Source: Elusimicrobiota bacterium | Lineage (GTDB): Bacteria; Elusimicrobiota; Elusimicrobia; FEN-1173 | Direction: 5' to 3' | Length of the DNA stretch: 64,000 nt | NCBI GenBank assembly: GCA_016722575.1 | Contig: JADKIY010000002.1 | Location: 372,001-436,000 of the forward strand | Shown: positions 18,377 through 27,189 of the stretch, in pieces | How positions within the stretch are numbered: the first letter of the stretch is position 1 | Layout of the letters: every line of letters begins with the position of its first letter | The notes under the pieces: model-generated | Database searches by the model: none | What the model was told of the DNA's origin: nothing | The model's input: the letters and a program-made list of their open reading frames with translations, nothing else | Made by a program: the position numbers and the translations under genes

Positions 18377-19135
18377 TTATTTCGGCGCGGGTCCGCCCGG
18401 GGCGGGGACCGGCTCCATCGAAAAATCCGGGCTCAACAGGGCGTTGAACACCAGGTCGCCCACCCGCACCACTTCCAGGCGCTTGCCCTCGGCGGAATAG
18501 CGCGTCCACCGGGTCGGCAGGAAGAACTGATTTTGAAACATTTCCTCGCCCTCGAACAGCCAGGTTCCGGGGGCCCCGAGGGCGTTCATTCCCCGCAAAA
18601 AGGCGGGGGAGGTGTCGACGTAAAGGGTCCAAGCTTCGGGCGCTCCGGCCACGGGCCCGAAACTCAAACGGCGTTGCAGGCGGCTTTGTAAAAAACCCAT
18701 GCCCCTATAACGGGCGGGGAGGCGGCATTGCGCCAGATGAAAGGGCGCGAGAAGAAGGTAAAAACGCTCCCGGGAGGAGCGCCCGTCGGGGTCCAAGGAC
18801 GCGTCTCCCAAATCGAAGGGCGCCGTGGCGGTCCAGATCCGGGCCGATTCCCCGAGGGTCTTTTCCGAAACACGCCAGCCCCCGGGCACCCGCCGGGCGG
18901 CGAAATCCACGGCGCTGTTCACGACGCCCGCGGTCGACGGACGCACCAGGAGGAAACGGCCCTGGATCGTTTCAATCCGGCCGAATTTGGCGACCCCCCC
19001 CGCCGCGTCGACGGCCTGGGTCAAATAATCCGGCTCGCCTTTGTCCTTGGCCGCGGCGGGGGCCCCCGCGAGCAGGCTCAGGAGCGCCGCGGCACCCGAA
19101 ACCCGGGCGTTCCGAAAGATCGTAAAAAGTTTCAT
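18377..19135 (-). CDS. Exported protein, LolA-like fold possible
   Basis: 252 residues with a clear signal peptide (MKLFTIFRNAR, hydrophobic core, APAAAKDKG). The mature N-terminus LTQAVDAAGGVAKFGRIETIQGRFLLV resembles exported proteins with a LolA/LolB-like half-barrel (one helix A-x-GG-x-x-K-x-x-x-I/L followed by a strand), and later strands (WTLYVDTSPAFLRGM, FFLPTRWTRYSAEGKRLEVVRVGDLVFN) support a beta-sheet protein. It immediately precedes the M1 aminopeptidase. The ATG lies 10 bases after a TATACT box (19151-19146). Function is not known. Confidence 0.72.
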   Translation of the reverse strand: MKLFTIFRNARVSGAAALLSLLAGAPAAAKDKGEPDYLTQAVDAAGGVAKFGRIETIQGRFLLVRPSTAGVVNSAVDFAARRVPGGWRVSEKTLGESARIWTATAPFDLGDASLDPDGRSSRERFYLLLAPFHLAQCRLPARYRGMGFLQSRLQRRLSFGPVAGAPEAWTLYVDTSPAFLRGMNALGAPGTWLFEGEEMFQNQFFLPTRWTRYSAEGKRLEVVRVGDLVFNALLSPDFSMEPVPAPGGPAPK

Positions 19136-19145
19136 TTATTGACGG

Positions 19146-19151
19146 AGTATA
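19146..19151 (-). promoter_or_regulatory. -10 box of the exported protein gene
   Basis: TATACT on the minus strand, 10 bases before the ATG at 19135. The spacing leaves only about three bases of leader. No convincing -35. Confidence 0.4.
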
Positions 19152-19179
19152 CCAATTTGCCGAAGGCGGACCCCCGGGA

Positions 19180-19731
19180 CTATTTTCTCAAAACGTCGAC
19201 GGCGTCCGAGTCCGCGTGGACCCGGACCTTGAGCTTGCCGCACACCCCGAGGACGAGGTCCTTCCCCTGGGGGGAAAGGTCCAGGGAGGAGATCCATTCG
19301 AAATTGGACATGTCGGAGTATTGGCGGGACAGGGTTTCCAGGTCGGGGACCACGTCCTTCAACGCGAGGGTCCTTCGCGATTCGCCCGTTTTCAGATCGT
19401 AGACGGCGACGCGCCCCAGGTCGACGCCCGGGTCGCCGAATCCCCCGACAAAATAGGCCACTCCCGCCTCCGGGGACAGCACGACGTCGGAAGGGAAATC
19501 CGGTCGAACGCCCCGCCAAACGTATTTCTTCCGGGTCGCCGAATTCCCGGTTTCCACCCAGGGGTCCCGGCGGGGCGGGTAAACCAGTTTGCATCGGCCG
19601 TCCGCCGACTTAAACTCAAATTGTTCCGGAAGCACGACATCCATCGAGAAAGCGACCCCCTTCAATAGGCCCGCGATTAACAAAGAAAAGAAAAACGTTT
19701 TTGGAACATGCCGAACAAGGCGATTCCACAC
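19180..19731 (-). CDS. Exported hypothetical protein, beta-propeller-like
   Basis: 183 residues, GTG start at 19731 with GGGAGG about 6 bases before it. The N-terminus (NRLVRHVPKTFFFSLLIAGLLKGVAFSMD) is a signal peptide or anchor. The body has two propeller-like strands sets: DVVLSPEAGVAYFVGGFGDPGVDLGRVAVYDLKTGESRRTL and WISSLDLSPQGKDLVLGVCGKLKVR, i.e. an LSP-x-G-K pattern typical of WD40/PD40 blades. Too short for a whole propeller, so it may be a small secreted domain or a fragment. No stop codon or frameshift is seen inside. Function unknown. Confidence 0.65.
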   Translation of the reverse strand: MWNRLVRHVPKTFFFSLLIAGLLKGVAFSMDVVLPEQFEFKSADGRCKLVYPPRRDPWVETGNSATRKKYVWRGVRPDFPSDVVLSPEAGVAYFVGGFGDPGVDLGRVAVYDLKTGESRRTLALKDVVPDLETLSRQYSDMSNFEWISSLDLSPQGKDLVLGVCGKLKVRVHADSDAVDVLRK

Positions 19732-19819
19732 CGACGCCTCCCTGGGAACGCAAATATTCTATTTCTTTAAAACCTTCCGTGCCTCCCCGGCCGTTCGACC
19801 GACTTTTCCAAATCCGAGG

Positions 19820-19825
19820 TATAAT
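19820..19825 (+). promoter_or_regulatory. -10 box of the outer-membrane-protein gene
   Basis: Perfect TATAAT, 11 bases before the ATG at 19837. A TTCGAC lies 20 bases upstream, which is a poor spacing for a -35. Confidence 0.5.
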
Positions 19826-19836
19826 GACCGCCAACC

Positions 19837-20328
19837 ATGACGGCCGGGACCCCCCTCCATCGAAAATTCATTTTTTGCTTCGCCGCCCTGAGCCTGGGGG
19901 GCGTCGCCTCCCCGCGCTGCGAAATCCGCCGAGGGGACGCTTCCCTCGGGATCCTGTCTTCCGGGGTCGCCGCTCAGGTCGTGACCTTTCCCCGGGTGTC
20001 CCTCGGAATCCACTATCAAAAGCAGCGGGGCGTGGCGGTCTATGGACTCCGCCAGCGCTACCACCTCAATCCCGACGCCCCGCGGACCAACTTTTTCGTC
20101 GGCCTCGAGGAAAACCGAGTGACTTTCGACATCGACGGCGTCAAGGGCCGGGGGTGGACCGGCGGGGCCTTTTTGGGTTTGGATTATTTTGTCGCCAGGC
20201 GTTGGTCCCTGGAAATGGACGCGGGCCCGGCCTTCATCGCCTTGGAAGACGGCGACAGCGCCGTGACCAACGAAGGCCTGGATTTCGTCGCCAACGTGGG
20301 GCTCAACTGGCATTGGGGCGGCCGGTGA
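19837..20328 (+). CDS. Predicted small outer-membrane beta-barrel protein
   Basis: 163 residues. Signal peptide HRKFIFCFAALSLGGVASPRC, possibly cut after VASPRC or lipidated. The mature part alternates hydrophobic and polar residues as in barrel strands (VVTFPRVSLGIHYQKQ, GVAVYGLRQRYHL, NFFVGLEENRVTFDID, GAFLGLDYFVARRWSLEMDAGPAFIAL, FVANVGLNWHW) and ends in an aromatic C-terminus (NWHWGGR), close to the usual terminal strand of outer-membrane proteins. Its stop overlaps the next gene's GTG by four bases (GTGA), implying coupling. The family is not identified. Confidence 0.65.
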   Translation: MTAGTPLHRKFIFCFAALSLGGVASPRCEIRRGDASLGILSSGVAAQVVTFPRVSLGIHYQKQRGVAVYGLRQRYHLNPDAPRTNFFVGLEENRVTFDIDGVKGRGWTGGAFLGLDYFVARRWSLEMDAGPAFIALEDGDSAVTNEGLDFVANVGLNWHWGGR

Positions 20329-21449
20329 AAAATTTTTCGGGAATCGTCGGGGGGTTGGTCTTGGTGGCCGGGGCGGGCGCCTGGGCGCTCCAATTCGGAA
20401 CGGCGGGCGCGGTCAAGAAACGGGCCGCCGTCGTCGCCGGGGAACGGAACGAACAGCTCATGGACCCCTGGAACGCCCCCCTGGGCGCGCCCGTGGAGGG
20501 GGCCGTGCTTTCCGACGGCTGGCGGGACCTGCGGGAAGTGCCCGGCCCCGTGAACGTTGATGGGGGATGGACCGACTCCGTCATGGTCACCCGCAACGGA
20601 CGACGGCTTTTTTACGGCTACACCCGCTACGATTTTTGGCAATTCTACTTCTCCCTGTCCACGCCCACACCGGCGGGCGTTCAATACATCCCTTCCGGCC
20701 CCCAACGGCCGGGCATGACCGGCGACGCCTTTAAGATTTTTCAGGCCGACCTGGGCCCCCGGGGCTGGGTCGAAACCTTCCACGCCGTCAACGGCGACCC
20801 GACCCTTTCCGAAGCCTCCGCCGCGGTCAATTTGACCGAAGACCTCCTGGTGTTCAACCGGTTTCCAACGGGCCTCCCCCGGGGAATCTTCTTTTCGTCC
20901 CGAACCGCCGACGGTTGGTCCGTGCCGGCGGCCGTGCCCGGCATCAACAGCGGCTGCGACGACGACAACGGCTTCGTGGTGGGCGACTTGCTGCACGGCG
21001 CCACCTTTTACTTCGAATCCAGCCGAGTGGACACCGCGGCCAGCTCCTGCGGGTCCCTTCACCGGATTTGCCGAACCTACTTTCCCCCGGCCGGAGTCAA
21101 CACCCCGATCCAATTCCTCCCCGGGCTGGGCACCGCCAACGACGACACTCAAATTTCCGTCTCTCCGGACCAGAAAGAGATTTATTGGACCAGCGTGCGT
21201 GCCGGGAAATACGGCGTCTTCACCGCCGACCTCCAGCCGAACGGGACCTACGGCAACATCCGCCCCGTGGTGACCGGCGTCACGACGCCCCCTTTTCAAG
21301 GGAAAGTCACCTTGATGGGCGAAGCCAACGTCGCCCGGGTGCCCCAGGGCGAATTGATGTATTTGATGTGCGGCATCGCGGGCGGCGACAGCGGCGGGCA
21401 TCCCGTCAACATCCGCCTCAAGATTTGCCAGGCCCGGCGAACGCGTTAG
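20325..21449 (+). CDS. Exported WD40-like (PD40) beta-propeller protein
   Basis: 374 residues from a GTG that overlaps the preceding stop codon (GTGA). The N-terminus VKNFSGIVGGLVLVAGAGAWALQFGTAGAVKKR is a signal anchor. Blades contain WTDSVMVTRNGRRLFYGYTRYDF, SEASAAVNLTEDLLVFNRF and TQISVSPDQKEIYWTSVRAGKYGVF, the last being a typical PD40 strand pattern. Paired cysteines occur in NSGCDD and SSCGSLHRICRTYF and near the C-terminus, consistent with export and disulfides. It is likely periplasmic or cell-surface and co-transcribed with the barrel-like protein. Function unknown; the substrate or partner cannot be inferred. Confidence 0.72.
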   Translation: MKNFSGIVGGLVLVAGAGAWALQFGTAGAVKKRAAVVAGERNEQLMDPWNAPLGAPVEGAVLSDGWRDLREVPGPVNVDGGWTDSVMVTRNGRRLFYGYTRYDFWQFYFSLSTPTPAGVQYIPSGPQRPGMTGDAFKIFQADLGPRGWVETFHAVNGDPTLSEASAAVNLTEDLLVFNRFPTGLPRGIFFSSRTADGWSVPAAVPGINSGCDDDNGFVVGDLLHGATFYFESSRVDTAASSCGSLHRICRTYFPPAGVNTPIQFLPGLGTANDDTQISVSPDQKEIYWTSVRAGKYGVFTADLQPNGTYGNIRPVVTGVTTPPFQGKVTLMGEANVARVPQGELMYLMCGIAGGDSGGHPVNIRLKICQARRTR

Positions 21450-21497
21450 AGAGAGGAAGGGCGGCTTCGTGCGGTGGAGGGGATGGAACCCCGGGGG

Positions 21498-22829
21498 TCA
21501 ATTCCGAACGACGATCTTGAAGGTTTTCCGGCTTCCGTCGGCGCCGTCGGCCAAAACCCAATAAATCCCGCTCGCCGCCGTTCGCCCGGAAGCGTTGCGG
21601 CCGCTCCACTGGGCGGTTCCGCCGCCGTCCGCCGACACCTCGGCCACCGACTCCCCCGTTAAACTGAAAATCCGAACGCGCCCCCCCGGGGCCAGCCGTG
21701 CGAAGGTCAACGGAATTCCCGACGAGGGTTTGAACGGATTGGGAAATCCGAGGGGCTCTTCCCCCCCGCCGGGCGTGGTCAAACGCGTCTCCGCCAACCC
21801 CACCCGAAATTCGAACAACGCCTCGTTGACCCCGGTGTAATACAGTCGCCCCACGCCGTTGTCGTTCAGCACGCTGGGAAAACCGCCGTCCATCCCCGCG
21901 TTTTCAAAGGGTTGGGTGCCCAGGCAGAGGACGGGATTGGCCGAGACCTCGGTGAATGGCCCGAAGGGCGCCGGTCCCCGGGCGAGCGAGAGGCCCACCC
22001 GCCCGGCGCCGCAGGCATCGTCCACGCCGTAAAAAAGGGAATAAAGACCGTCGGCGTCCAAAACGATATCCGGGTGCTGCAATCCGATGTTGCTCCCGGG
22101 GTCCAGCCGACCTTGCTTGGTCCAGGTGCGGCCGTTGTCCGTGGAAACGGCCTTCAAGGCGTAAAAAGCCGGTTGACCGCCGTTGAGGGCGCACCCCTGG
22201 GTGCACCACCCCACGTAAATCATTTCCAACGTTCCACCGAGGTCGACGATGGTCGGGTCGGTGAGCCCGTCCTGGTCGAAGGAGTTGGGCGTGCGGGTCA
22301 GCACCGGGGAGGTGCTGGATCGCACGAAATGCGCGCCGTCGGTGGAAACCGCCAGTCCCAGGTCGCCCCAGGCCAGGCCGCCCGAGGCGTCCCGCGCCGC
22401 GGGGTCGTAACCGGCGTAAACCAGCAAATATTCCCCCCCGGCCTTGATCAGTTCCGGCGTTTCCAGGCTTTCGTCCCAGACGCCCAGGGCGCTCGGCACC
22501 ACGAGGCCGTCTTGCCCGTTGTTCAAAGTGGCCCAGACGGTGCCGTCGGGGGAGGTCGCCAGGATCAGACTGTTGCCGTCGGGGCTTCCGCCGCCCGCCC
22601 CCGACACGACCATGCGATAAGTCGATCCGTCCTTGATCACGGAAGGATCCGAAGCCACGGCGGAATGAGTGTAGACCGGATTCGTCGGGTGTTTGGTCCA
22701 GGAGGTCCAAGGCGCGGCGGGACCGTTCGCCGCCAACAAAAGGAGAAGGCCCGGCAAGATTATGTGGAGGACGTCGCGCCGGGAAAAGGCGGTCAAAGGG
22801 GGCAACGCATGGATCCGGGGCCGGTTCAT
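21498..22829 (-). CDS. Secreted five-bladed-propeller glycoside-hydrolase-like protein with FlgD-like C-terminal module
   Basis: 443 residues. Signal peptide DVLHIILPGLLLLLAANGPAAP. Residues about 40-345 repeat the GH43/GH130-type blade pattern: HPTNPVYTHSAVASDPSVIKDGSTYRMVVSG, SLETPELIKAGGEYLLVYAGYD, QDGLTDPTIVDLGGTLEMIYVGW, LQHPDIVLDADGLYSLFYG. Acidic residues in DPSV, TPEL and DPTI sit where catalytic residues would be, but a family cannot be fixed. The last 80 residues form an FlgD-like Ig module with FPNPFKPSSG, VRIFSLTGESVAEV, WSGRNASGRTAASGIYWV and KIVVRN, the pattern used as a sorting or anchoring domain in several diderm phyla. The ATG overlaps the stop of the 111-residue gene by four bases. 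Confidence 0.78.
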   Translation of the reverse strand: MNRPRIHALPPLTAFSRRDVLHIILPGLLLLLAANGPAAPWTSWTKHPTNPVYTHSAVASDPSVIKDGSTYRMVVSGAGGGSPDGNSLILATSPDGTVWATLNNGQDGLVVPSALGVWDESLETPELIKAGGEYLLVYAGYDPAARDASGGLAWGDLGLAVSTDGAHFVRSSTSPVLTRTPNSFDQDGLTDPTIVDLGGTLEMIYVGWCTQGCALNGGQPAFYALKAVSTDNGRTWTKQGRLDPGSNIGLQHPDIVLDADGLYSLFYGVDDACGAGRVGLSLARGPAPFGPFTEVSANPVLCLGTQPFENAGMDGGFPSVLNDNGVGRLYYTGVNEALFEFRVGLAETRLTTPGGGEEPLGFPNPFKPSSGIPLTFARLAPGGRVRIFSLTGESVAEVSADGGGTAQWSGRNASGRTAASGIYWVLADGADGSRKTFKIVVRN

Positions 22830-23161
22830 GACGGATTTTTCAAGCCCAGGAAGCGGCGAACCTCTTCGCCCCAATTCTTGGTGTCTTTCTCGTTGAAGGA
22901 TCGAAGAAGGAACCGGGTGACGGGCAGCCCGAAATGCTCGGGTTTCAAGGAGGTGTGATGAACGGCAACAACAATATTTTGGCCGCCCTCCACGCTGACG
23001 GACATGGTTCCGAGCGGCGTATCGACCACGGCGTCCAGATAGAATTTCCCGTTCATTTTGGAGGAACGCTCCCACGCCTTCGCCAATTCCGCCGCGTCCT
23101 TGGGGAAACGAAGGGGCGGCTTCTTCCGGCCCAGGGAGGTCGAGTGTTTGGTTGGCATCAA
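22826..23161 (-). CDS. Small hypothetical protein
   Basis: 111 residues, no signal peptide, no membrane helix. It contains AKAWERSSKMNGKFYLDAVVDTPLGTMSVSVEGG and a C-terminal helix NWGEEVRRFLGLKNPS. It starts about 12 bases after the next upstream gene ends and overlaps the propeller protein by ATGA, so the three form one transcript. Unrecognised; the lysine-rich start and compact size suggest a cytoplasmic alpha/beta protein. Confidence 0.6.
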   Translation of the reverse strand: MMPTKHSTSLGRKKPPLRFPKDAAELAKAWERSSKMNGKFYLDAVVDTPLGTMSVSVEGGQNIVVAVHHTSLKPEHFGLPVTRFLLRSFNEKDTKNWGEEVRRFLGLKNPS

Positions 23162-23173
23162 CGGTTCCCGGGG

Positions 23174-24100
23174 CTATTTCTTGGGCAAATGGTCTTTCCG
23201 CTGGGCGGCGTGGGTGTCCAGGGATTTGTCCCATTCCCGCCACCCGTCCATCAACGCGGGGTTGCTGCTTTTTTGCACGCAGGCGCGGCAGGCTTCCAAC
23301 ACCGACTCGGCGGAGACGATCGCCCGGGCGTGTTCGTCCTGGGCCGGCCCCACCCGTTTCCCTTTTCCGGTTTTACGGAGATCGGCCGGGATCGCCGGAA
23401 CCGCGGGGTAATGGGCGAATTCCCCGGCGATGGATTTTTCGGCCGACGCCATGATCTCCTCCAACACGCGCACCGAGTCGGTGGAATACGACGGATTCTG
23501 TTTGTCCCAGATCCGGTCTTCCAGATCCAGGGAGTGGTATTGAACCATGGGAATGGCTTTTTGCCGCTTCTCCCGTTCTTTGGAATTCAGGTCGAGGCCC
23601 CGGAGGTATTCGGCGTAGGCCCGGGAAGGAAGGGGGCGGGGGTCGCCGGGGATGAACATCGGGCCGCCCGCGTCCAGGTAGATCAAATTAAAAACGCGGT
23701 CCTTGACCTTGAGGGAAGCGGTGAGGTCCACGTAATAAAACCCGGAGGGGGACCCGTCGCCGGAGGCGAAGGGGATGCGAACGAGGTGGTTGTGGTAGTT
23801 CAGCCCCCGGGGGAGGGTCTCTTCGGTGGTTTTGCCGTCCCGGCCGATTTTGTATTTCGTCGACCCGGCGAAATAGGGCGAAAAGACGTGGAGCGTCTCC
23901 CCGTCTTTTTCCAACACCAAAATCAGCCGATCGTTCAACACGTCCAGGGAATGTTCCGTCGGAACTTCGGGAAACAAACGGATCAGCTTGGCCGCGCAGG
24001 CCAAGCGCTCCCGGTCCGGGTCCGCCGCGGCCCGCGCGACGCCCGCGCCCGCGATCGACAATCCGAGAACGGTCCAAACGACGGCTTTTCGGAAATTCAT
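23174..24100 (-). CDS. Exported hypothetical protein
   Basis: 308 residues. Start ATG at 24100 with GGAGG 4-5 bases before it. Signal peptide NFRKAVVWTVLGLSIAGAGVARAAADP. The mature part has an N-terminal beta-rich half (LDVLNDRLILVLEKDGETLHVFSPYFAGSTKYKIG, LVRIPFASGDGSPSGFYYVDLTASLKV) and a helical, charged C-terminal half with one cysteine pair (LEACRACVQ). No known domain is recognised. It heads the minus-strand run that continues with the 111-residue and propeller proteins. Confidence 0.68.
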   Translation of the reverse strand: MNFRKAVVWTVLGLSIAGAGVARAAADPDRERLACAAKLIRLFPEVPTEHSLDVLNDRLILVLEKDGETLHVFSPYFAGSTKYKIGRDGKTTEETLPRGLNYHNHLVRIPFASGDGSPSGFYYVDLTASLKVKDRVFNLIYLDAGGPMFIPGDPRPLPSRAYAEYLRGLDLNSKEREKRQKAIPMVQYHSLDLEDRIWDKQNPSYSTDSVRVLEEIMASAEKSIAGEFAHYPAVPAIPADLRKTGKGKRVGPAQDEHARAIVSAESVLEACRACVQKSSNPALMDGWREWDKSLDTHAAQRKDHLPKK

Positions 24101-24242
24101 AAATCCTCCCGCTTCCCGGGGCAACGCCCCGCCCGATTTCCATAAAATACCAAAATTTCCGTCGATCGGGGCCGGTCGTTCCTCCCGTTCCGTCGGGGGC
24201 CGGTCCCGAGGACGGACCGGGCTCCCCCCCGGGACGGGGGGG

Positions 24243-25847
24243 TCACCGGGGCCCCCGGGGAGAGGCGGCGCCCGCGGTCGCCAGGATCGCTTCGGCCACC
24301 CGCAGGCCGTCCACCGCCGAGGACATGATGCCGCCCGCGTAACCCGCGCCTTCCCCCGCGGGAAAAAGGCCCCGCAGGTTCGTTTGAAAGGAATCGTCCC
24401 GCGTCATCCGCACCGGGGAGGAGCTCCGGGTTTCCACCCCGGTCAACAGGGCGTCGGGGTGGGCGAACCCTTTCATCCGCCGGTTGAACTCCGCCAACCC
24501 TTCGATGATTCCCTCGCAAACGAATTCCGGCAGGCAGTCCCACAGATTGGCCGGGGTCACCCCCGGCAAATAAGAGGGCGACACGGCCCCCAGCCGCGTC
24601 GTCGGCCGCCGCGCCAGGAAATCCCCCACCCGTTGAACCGGGGCCTTGTAACCGCCGCCCCCCAGCGCGAAGGCCCGCCGTTCCCATTCCCGTTGAAAAG
24701 CCACGCCCGCCAGGGGATCTCCCCGGCCGAATTCGGCGGGGCCGACCCCGACCATGAGGGCGCTGTTGCTGTTGGGCGCGCCCCGGGCGTATTCGCTCAT
24801 GCCGTTGGTGACCACGCCGCCTTCCTCGGACGCGCCCGGGACGACCACGCCGCCCGGGCACATGCAAAAAGTGTAGGCGCTTTGGCCTTTGGCGCCGTGG
24901 TGGGCCATCTTGTAGTCGGCCGCGCCCAGTTGGGGGTGCCCGGCGAAAGAACCGTAAAGGCCGCGGTCCACCCATTCCCGGGGGTGCTCCACCCGCGCGC
25001 CGATGGAGAAGGGCTTCGCCTCCAGCCGCACCCCCCGTCGGTGCAACAACTCGAAGGTGTCCCGGGCGGCGTTGCCGACGGCCAGCACCACGGCGTCGCA
25101 GGCCACGACCTCCCCGTCGTTGACGCGCAGGCCGGACACGCGCCCGTCCACGACCGTCAAATCCGTCACTTTGGCCCCGAAACGGAACTCCCCCCCCCGG
25201 TCCTGGATGTCCCGCCGCATCCGTTTCACCGTTTCGCGGATGCGGTCGGTCCCGACGTGGGGCTTGGCTTTGTACAGAATATCCGGCGGCGCGCCGGCGG
25301 CCACCAATTGTTCCAACACCCACCGGCAACGGGGATCGCTGATGGAGGAGTTCAATTTCCCGTCCGAAAATGTGCCCGCGCCCCCCTCGCCGAACTGAAT
25401 GTTCGACTCGGGCTTCAGCAATCCGCCGGAAAGCAGGCCTTCCACGTCCTTCACGCGTTCCTCGATGGGCCGCCCCCGCTCCAGGAAAATCGGCCGGGCC
25501 CCCGCCCGCGCCAACAACAACCCGGCGAAGAGCCCCGCGGGCCCCGTGCCGACGATCACCGGACGTCGGGGGAAAGCGTCGGCGTGCGCGGAAAAGGAAT
25601 AGGGCGCGTCCGCCGCGGCCGACACGTGGGGGCGGTTTTGGGAAAGCACGGCGGCCTCGTCCGCCGCCTCCAGGTCCAGGGAGTAGATGAAATAGATTTG
25701 GCGGGGATGCCGGGCGTCCACGCCCTGGCGGTGGACGCGGAGGGACCGAATTTCCGGAGCCGGGATTCCCAGGGCGGTCGCGGCGGCCCGGCGAAGGTCG
25801 TCCTCCGTGTGGCCCACCGGAAGCCGGAGTTGCTGAAGGCGGATCAT
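24243..25847 (-). CDS. FAD-dependent dehydrogenase of the COG2509 family
   Basis: 534 residues. An N-terminal domain (residues 1-85) that starts RLQQLRLPVGHTEDDLRRAAATALG precedes a Rossmann FAD site VIVGTGPAGLFAGLLLARAGARPIFLERG at about 96-125. Other blocks: NIQFGEGGAGTFSDGKLNSSI, KPHVGTDRIRETVKRMRRDI, CMCPGGVVVPGASEEGGVVTNGMSEYARGAPNSNSALM, and the C-terminal FPAGEGAGYAGGIMSSAVDGLRVAEAI, all diagnostic for this uncharacterised but widespread family. Its ATG (25847) abuts the stop codon of the other FAD enzyme at 25848, so the two are one transcript. Substrate unknown. Confidence 0.93.
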   Translation of the reverse strand: MIRLQQLRLPVGHTEDDLRRAAATALGIPAPEIRSLRVHRQGVDARHPRQIYFIYSLDLEAADEAAVLSQNRPHVSAAADAPYSFSAHADAFPRRPVIVGTGPAGLFAGLLLARAGARPIFLERGRPIEERVKDVEGLLSGGLLKPESNIQFGEGGAGTFSDGKLNSSISDPRCRWVLEQLVAAGAPPDILYKAKPHVGTDRIRETVKRMRRDIQDRGGEFRFGAKVTDLTVVDGRVSGLRVNDGEVVACDAVVLAVGNAARDTFELLHRRGVRLEAKPFSIGARVEHPREWVDRGLYGSFAGHPQLGAADYKMAHHGAKGQSAYTFCMCPGGVVVPGASEEGGVVTNGMSEYARGAPNSNSALMVGVGPAEFGRGDPLAGVAFQREWERRAFALGGGGYKAPVQRVGDFLARRPTTRLGAVSPSYLPGVTPANLWDCLPEFVCEGIIEGLAEFNRRMKGFAHPDALLTGVETRSSSPVRMTRDDSFQTNLRGLFPAGEGAGYAGGIMSSAVDGLRVAEAILATAGAASPRGPR

Positions 25848-27090
25848 TTAAGACGCGGCGGCGTGGACGCCCGCCGCGTTTCCCGACGACCAGGCCCATT
25901 GAAGGTTGTAGCCGCCGCAGTCGCCGTCCACGTCGATGGTTTCCCCCGGCCAAAAAGAGGCCCGGGAGGATTTTGGATTCCAGCGTGGCCGCGTTCAGTT
26001 CCGCCGCGTCCACCCCGCCGGCCGTCACGTGGGCCCGGGACCAGGGTTGGGTCCCCGTGATCGGCGCGGTCCAGCTTTTCAACAGTTCGGCCAGTCGCCG
26101 GGCGTTCTCCGGCGGGGCGTGGCGGCAGGCCAAATGTTTGTTTTTATACCCCGCCGCCTGAAGGAGAACCGGCAGGAGATTGGCGTGCACGAGTCCCACC
26201 AGGGCCCGGTCCAGGGTTTCGTCGGGTCGGGAGGACAGGCGGTGTTCGATGTCGGCCAAAAGGTCCTGGGGCGACCGGCCGGGAAAGAGGCGCAGTTCCA
26301 ACACGGGCTCGCGTTGGCGGAGCAGGCATTCCCCCGCCGAGCGGCTGAGGTCCAACACCGGAATGCCCGAGGCGCCGTAATCCGTCAGTTGGATTTCCCC
26401 CGTTTCCTCCCGCACCACGCGCCCTTGATCGAGGACGGCGGCGGCCCCGTCGAAGCGAACGCCGTCCACCGCCTTGAGGAACCCCGCCCGCAAATTCAAT
26501 TGAACCAACACCGGAAACAGCGGCGTCACCCGGTGCCCGAGCGCCTTCACCAGTTCGAGGCCGGACCCGTCGGATCCCCACTGGGGGCCGGCCTTGCCTC
26601 CGGCGGCGACGATGACCCGGTCCGCCGCGAAGGCGCGACCGTCTTTGGTTTCGGCCTTAAAGGCCCCGCCCGCGCGCGTCAGTCGGTGGACGTCGGCGCC
26701 GCAATGCACGCGGACGTTTCGTCGTTCCATTTCAAACCGAAGAACCTCCACCACGGCCGAGGCCTGGCCACAGGAGGGGTAAACACGCCCCTCTTCCTCC
26801 TCCACGCAGGGCAGCCCCAAGGATTTAAAGAAATTCAGGGTTTGATCGACGGGGAAGGAGCGAAGGACCGTTTCCGTGAAAGCCGCGGGGGCGCCATGAT
26901 AGCGGGTGGGGCTGTGCCGGGCGTTGGTGATGTTGCAGCGGCCGTTGCCGGTGACAAGGATTTTCTTTCCCGGCTTGTCCATGCGGTCCAAAAGGGTGAC
27001 CGAGGCGCCCCGACCGGCGGCCGCCAGGGCGGCCAGCATGCCCGCCGGCCCGCCCCCCACCACCAAAACCGTTTTGGAAGGACTCGTCAT
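25848..27090 (-). CDS. BaiN/HI0933-family FAD-dependent oxidoreductase, interrupted by a one-base frameshift
   Basis: The N-terminus has VLVVGGGPAGMLAALAAAGRGASVTLLD (FAD site) and KILVTGNGRCNITN, diagnostic for the HI0933/BaiN flavoprotein family. The frame is good to the C-terminal FLAG but then reads into arginine-rich nonsense. Removing one base from the five-C run at 25943-25947 (plus strand) restores the family's C-terminus ETIDVDGDCGGYNLQWAW, then SSGNAAGVHAAAS and a TAA at 25848, giving 413 residues and an exact multiple of three. The uncorrected frame runs on antisense-like to about 24.1 kb through the COG2509 gene, which is not a real fusion. The extra base is either a sequencing/assembly error or a real inactivating mutation. 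ATG at 27090 lies 6 bases after TAAAAT. Confidence 0.9.
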
Positions 27091-27096
27091 CGGGCC

Positions 27097-27105
27097 ATTT
27101 TAACA
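27097..27105 (-). promoter_or_regulatory. Extended -10 promoter of the BaiN-like gene
   Basis: TGTTAAAAT on the minus strand, with the hexamer ending 6 bases from the ATG at 27090; no Shine-Dalgarno in between. Confidence 0.55.
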
Positions 27106-27154
27106 CGAATGCGCCCCCTTCGCCGGAGGGGGCCGGGCCGCCACCCGGGACCCA

Positions 27155-27183
27155 TTGAAATTCCGGGACGAATTTAGGATAAC
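27155..27183 (+). promoter_or_regulatory. Promoter of the lipoprotein gene
   Basis: TTGAAA, 17-base spacer, GATAAC, ending 6 bases before the ATG at 27190. A start site about 7 bases downstream of the -10 would coincide with the ATG. Confidence 0.5.
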
Positions 27184-27189
27184 AGGTTT

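Noticed and set aside
21450..21497. A terminator between the convergent propeller genes.
   Set aside because: Only a weak GGGG/CCCC pairing is present and there is no T-run.
24097..27090. A 997-residue fusion of two FAD enzymes on the minus strand.
   Set aside because: It arises from a one-base frameshift; past the frameshift the translation is arginine-rich nonsense out of frame with the real COG2509 gene.
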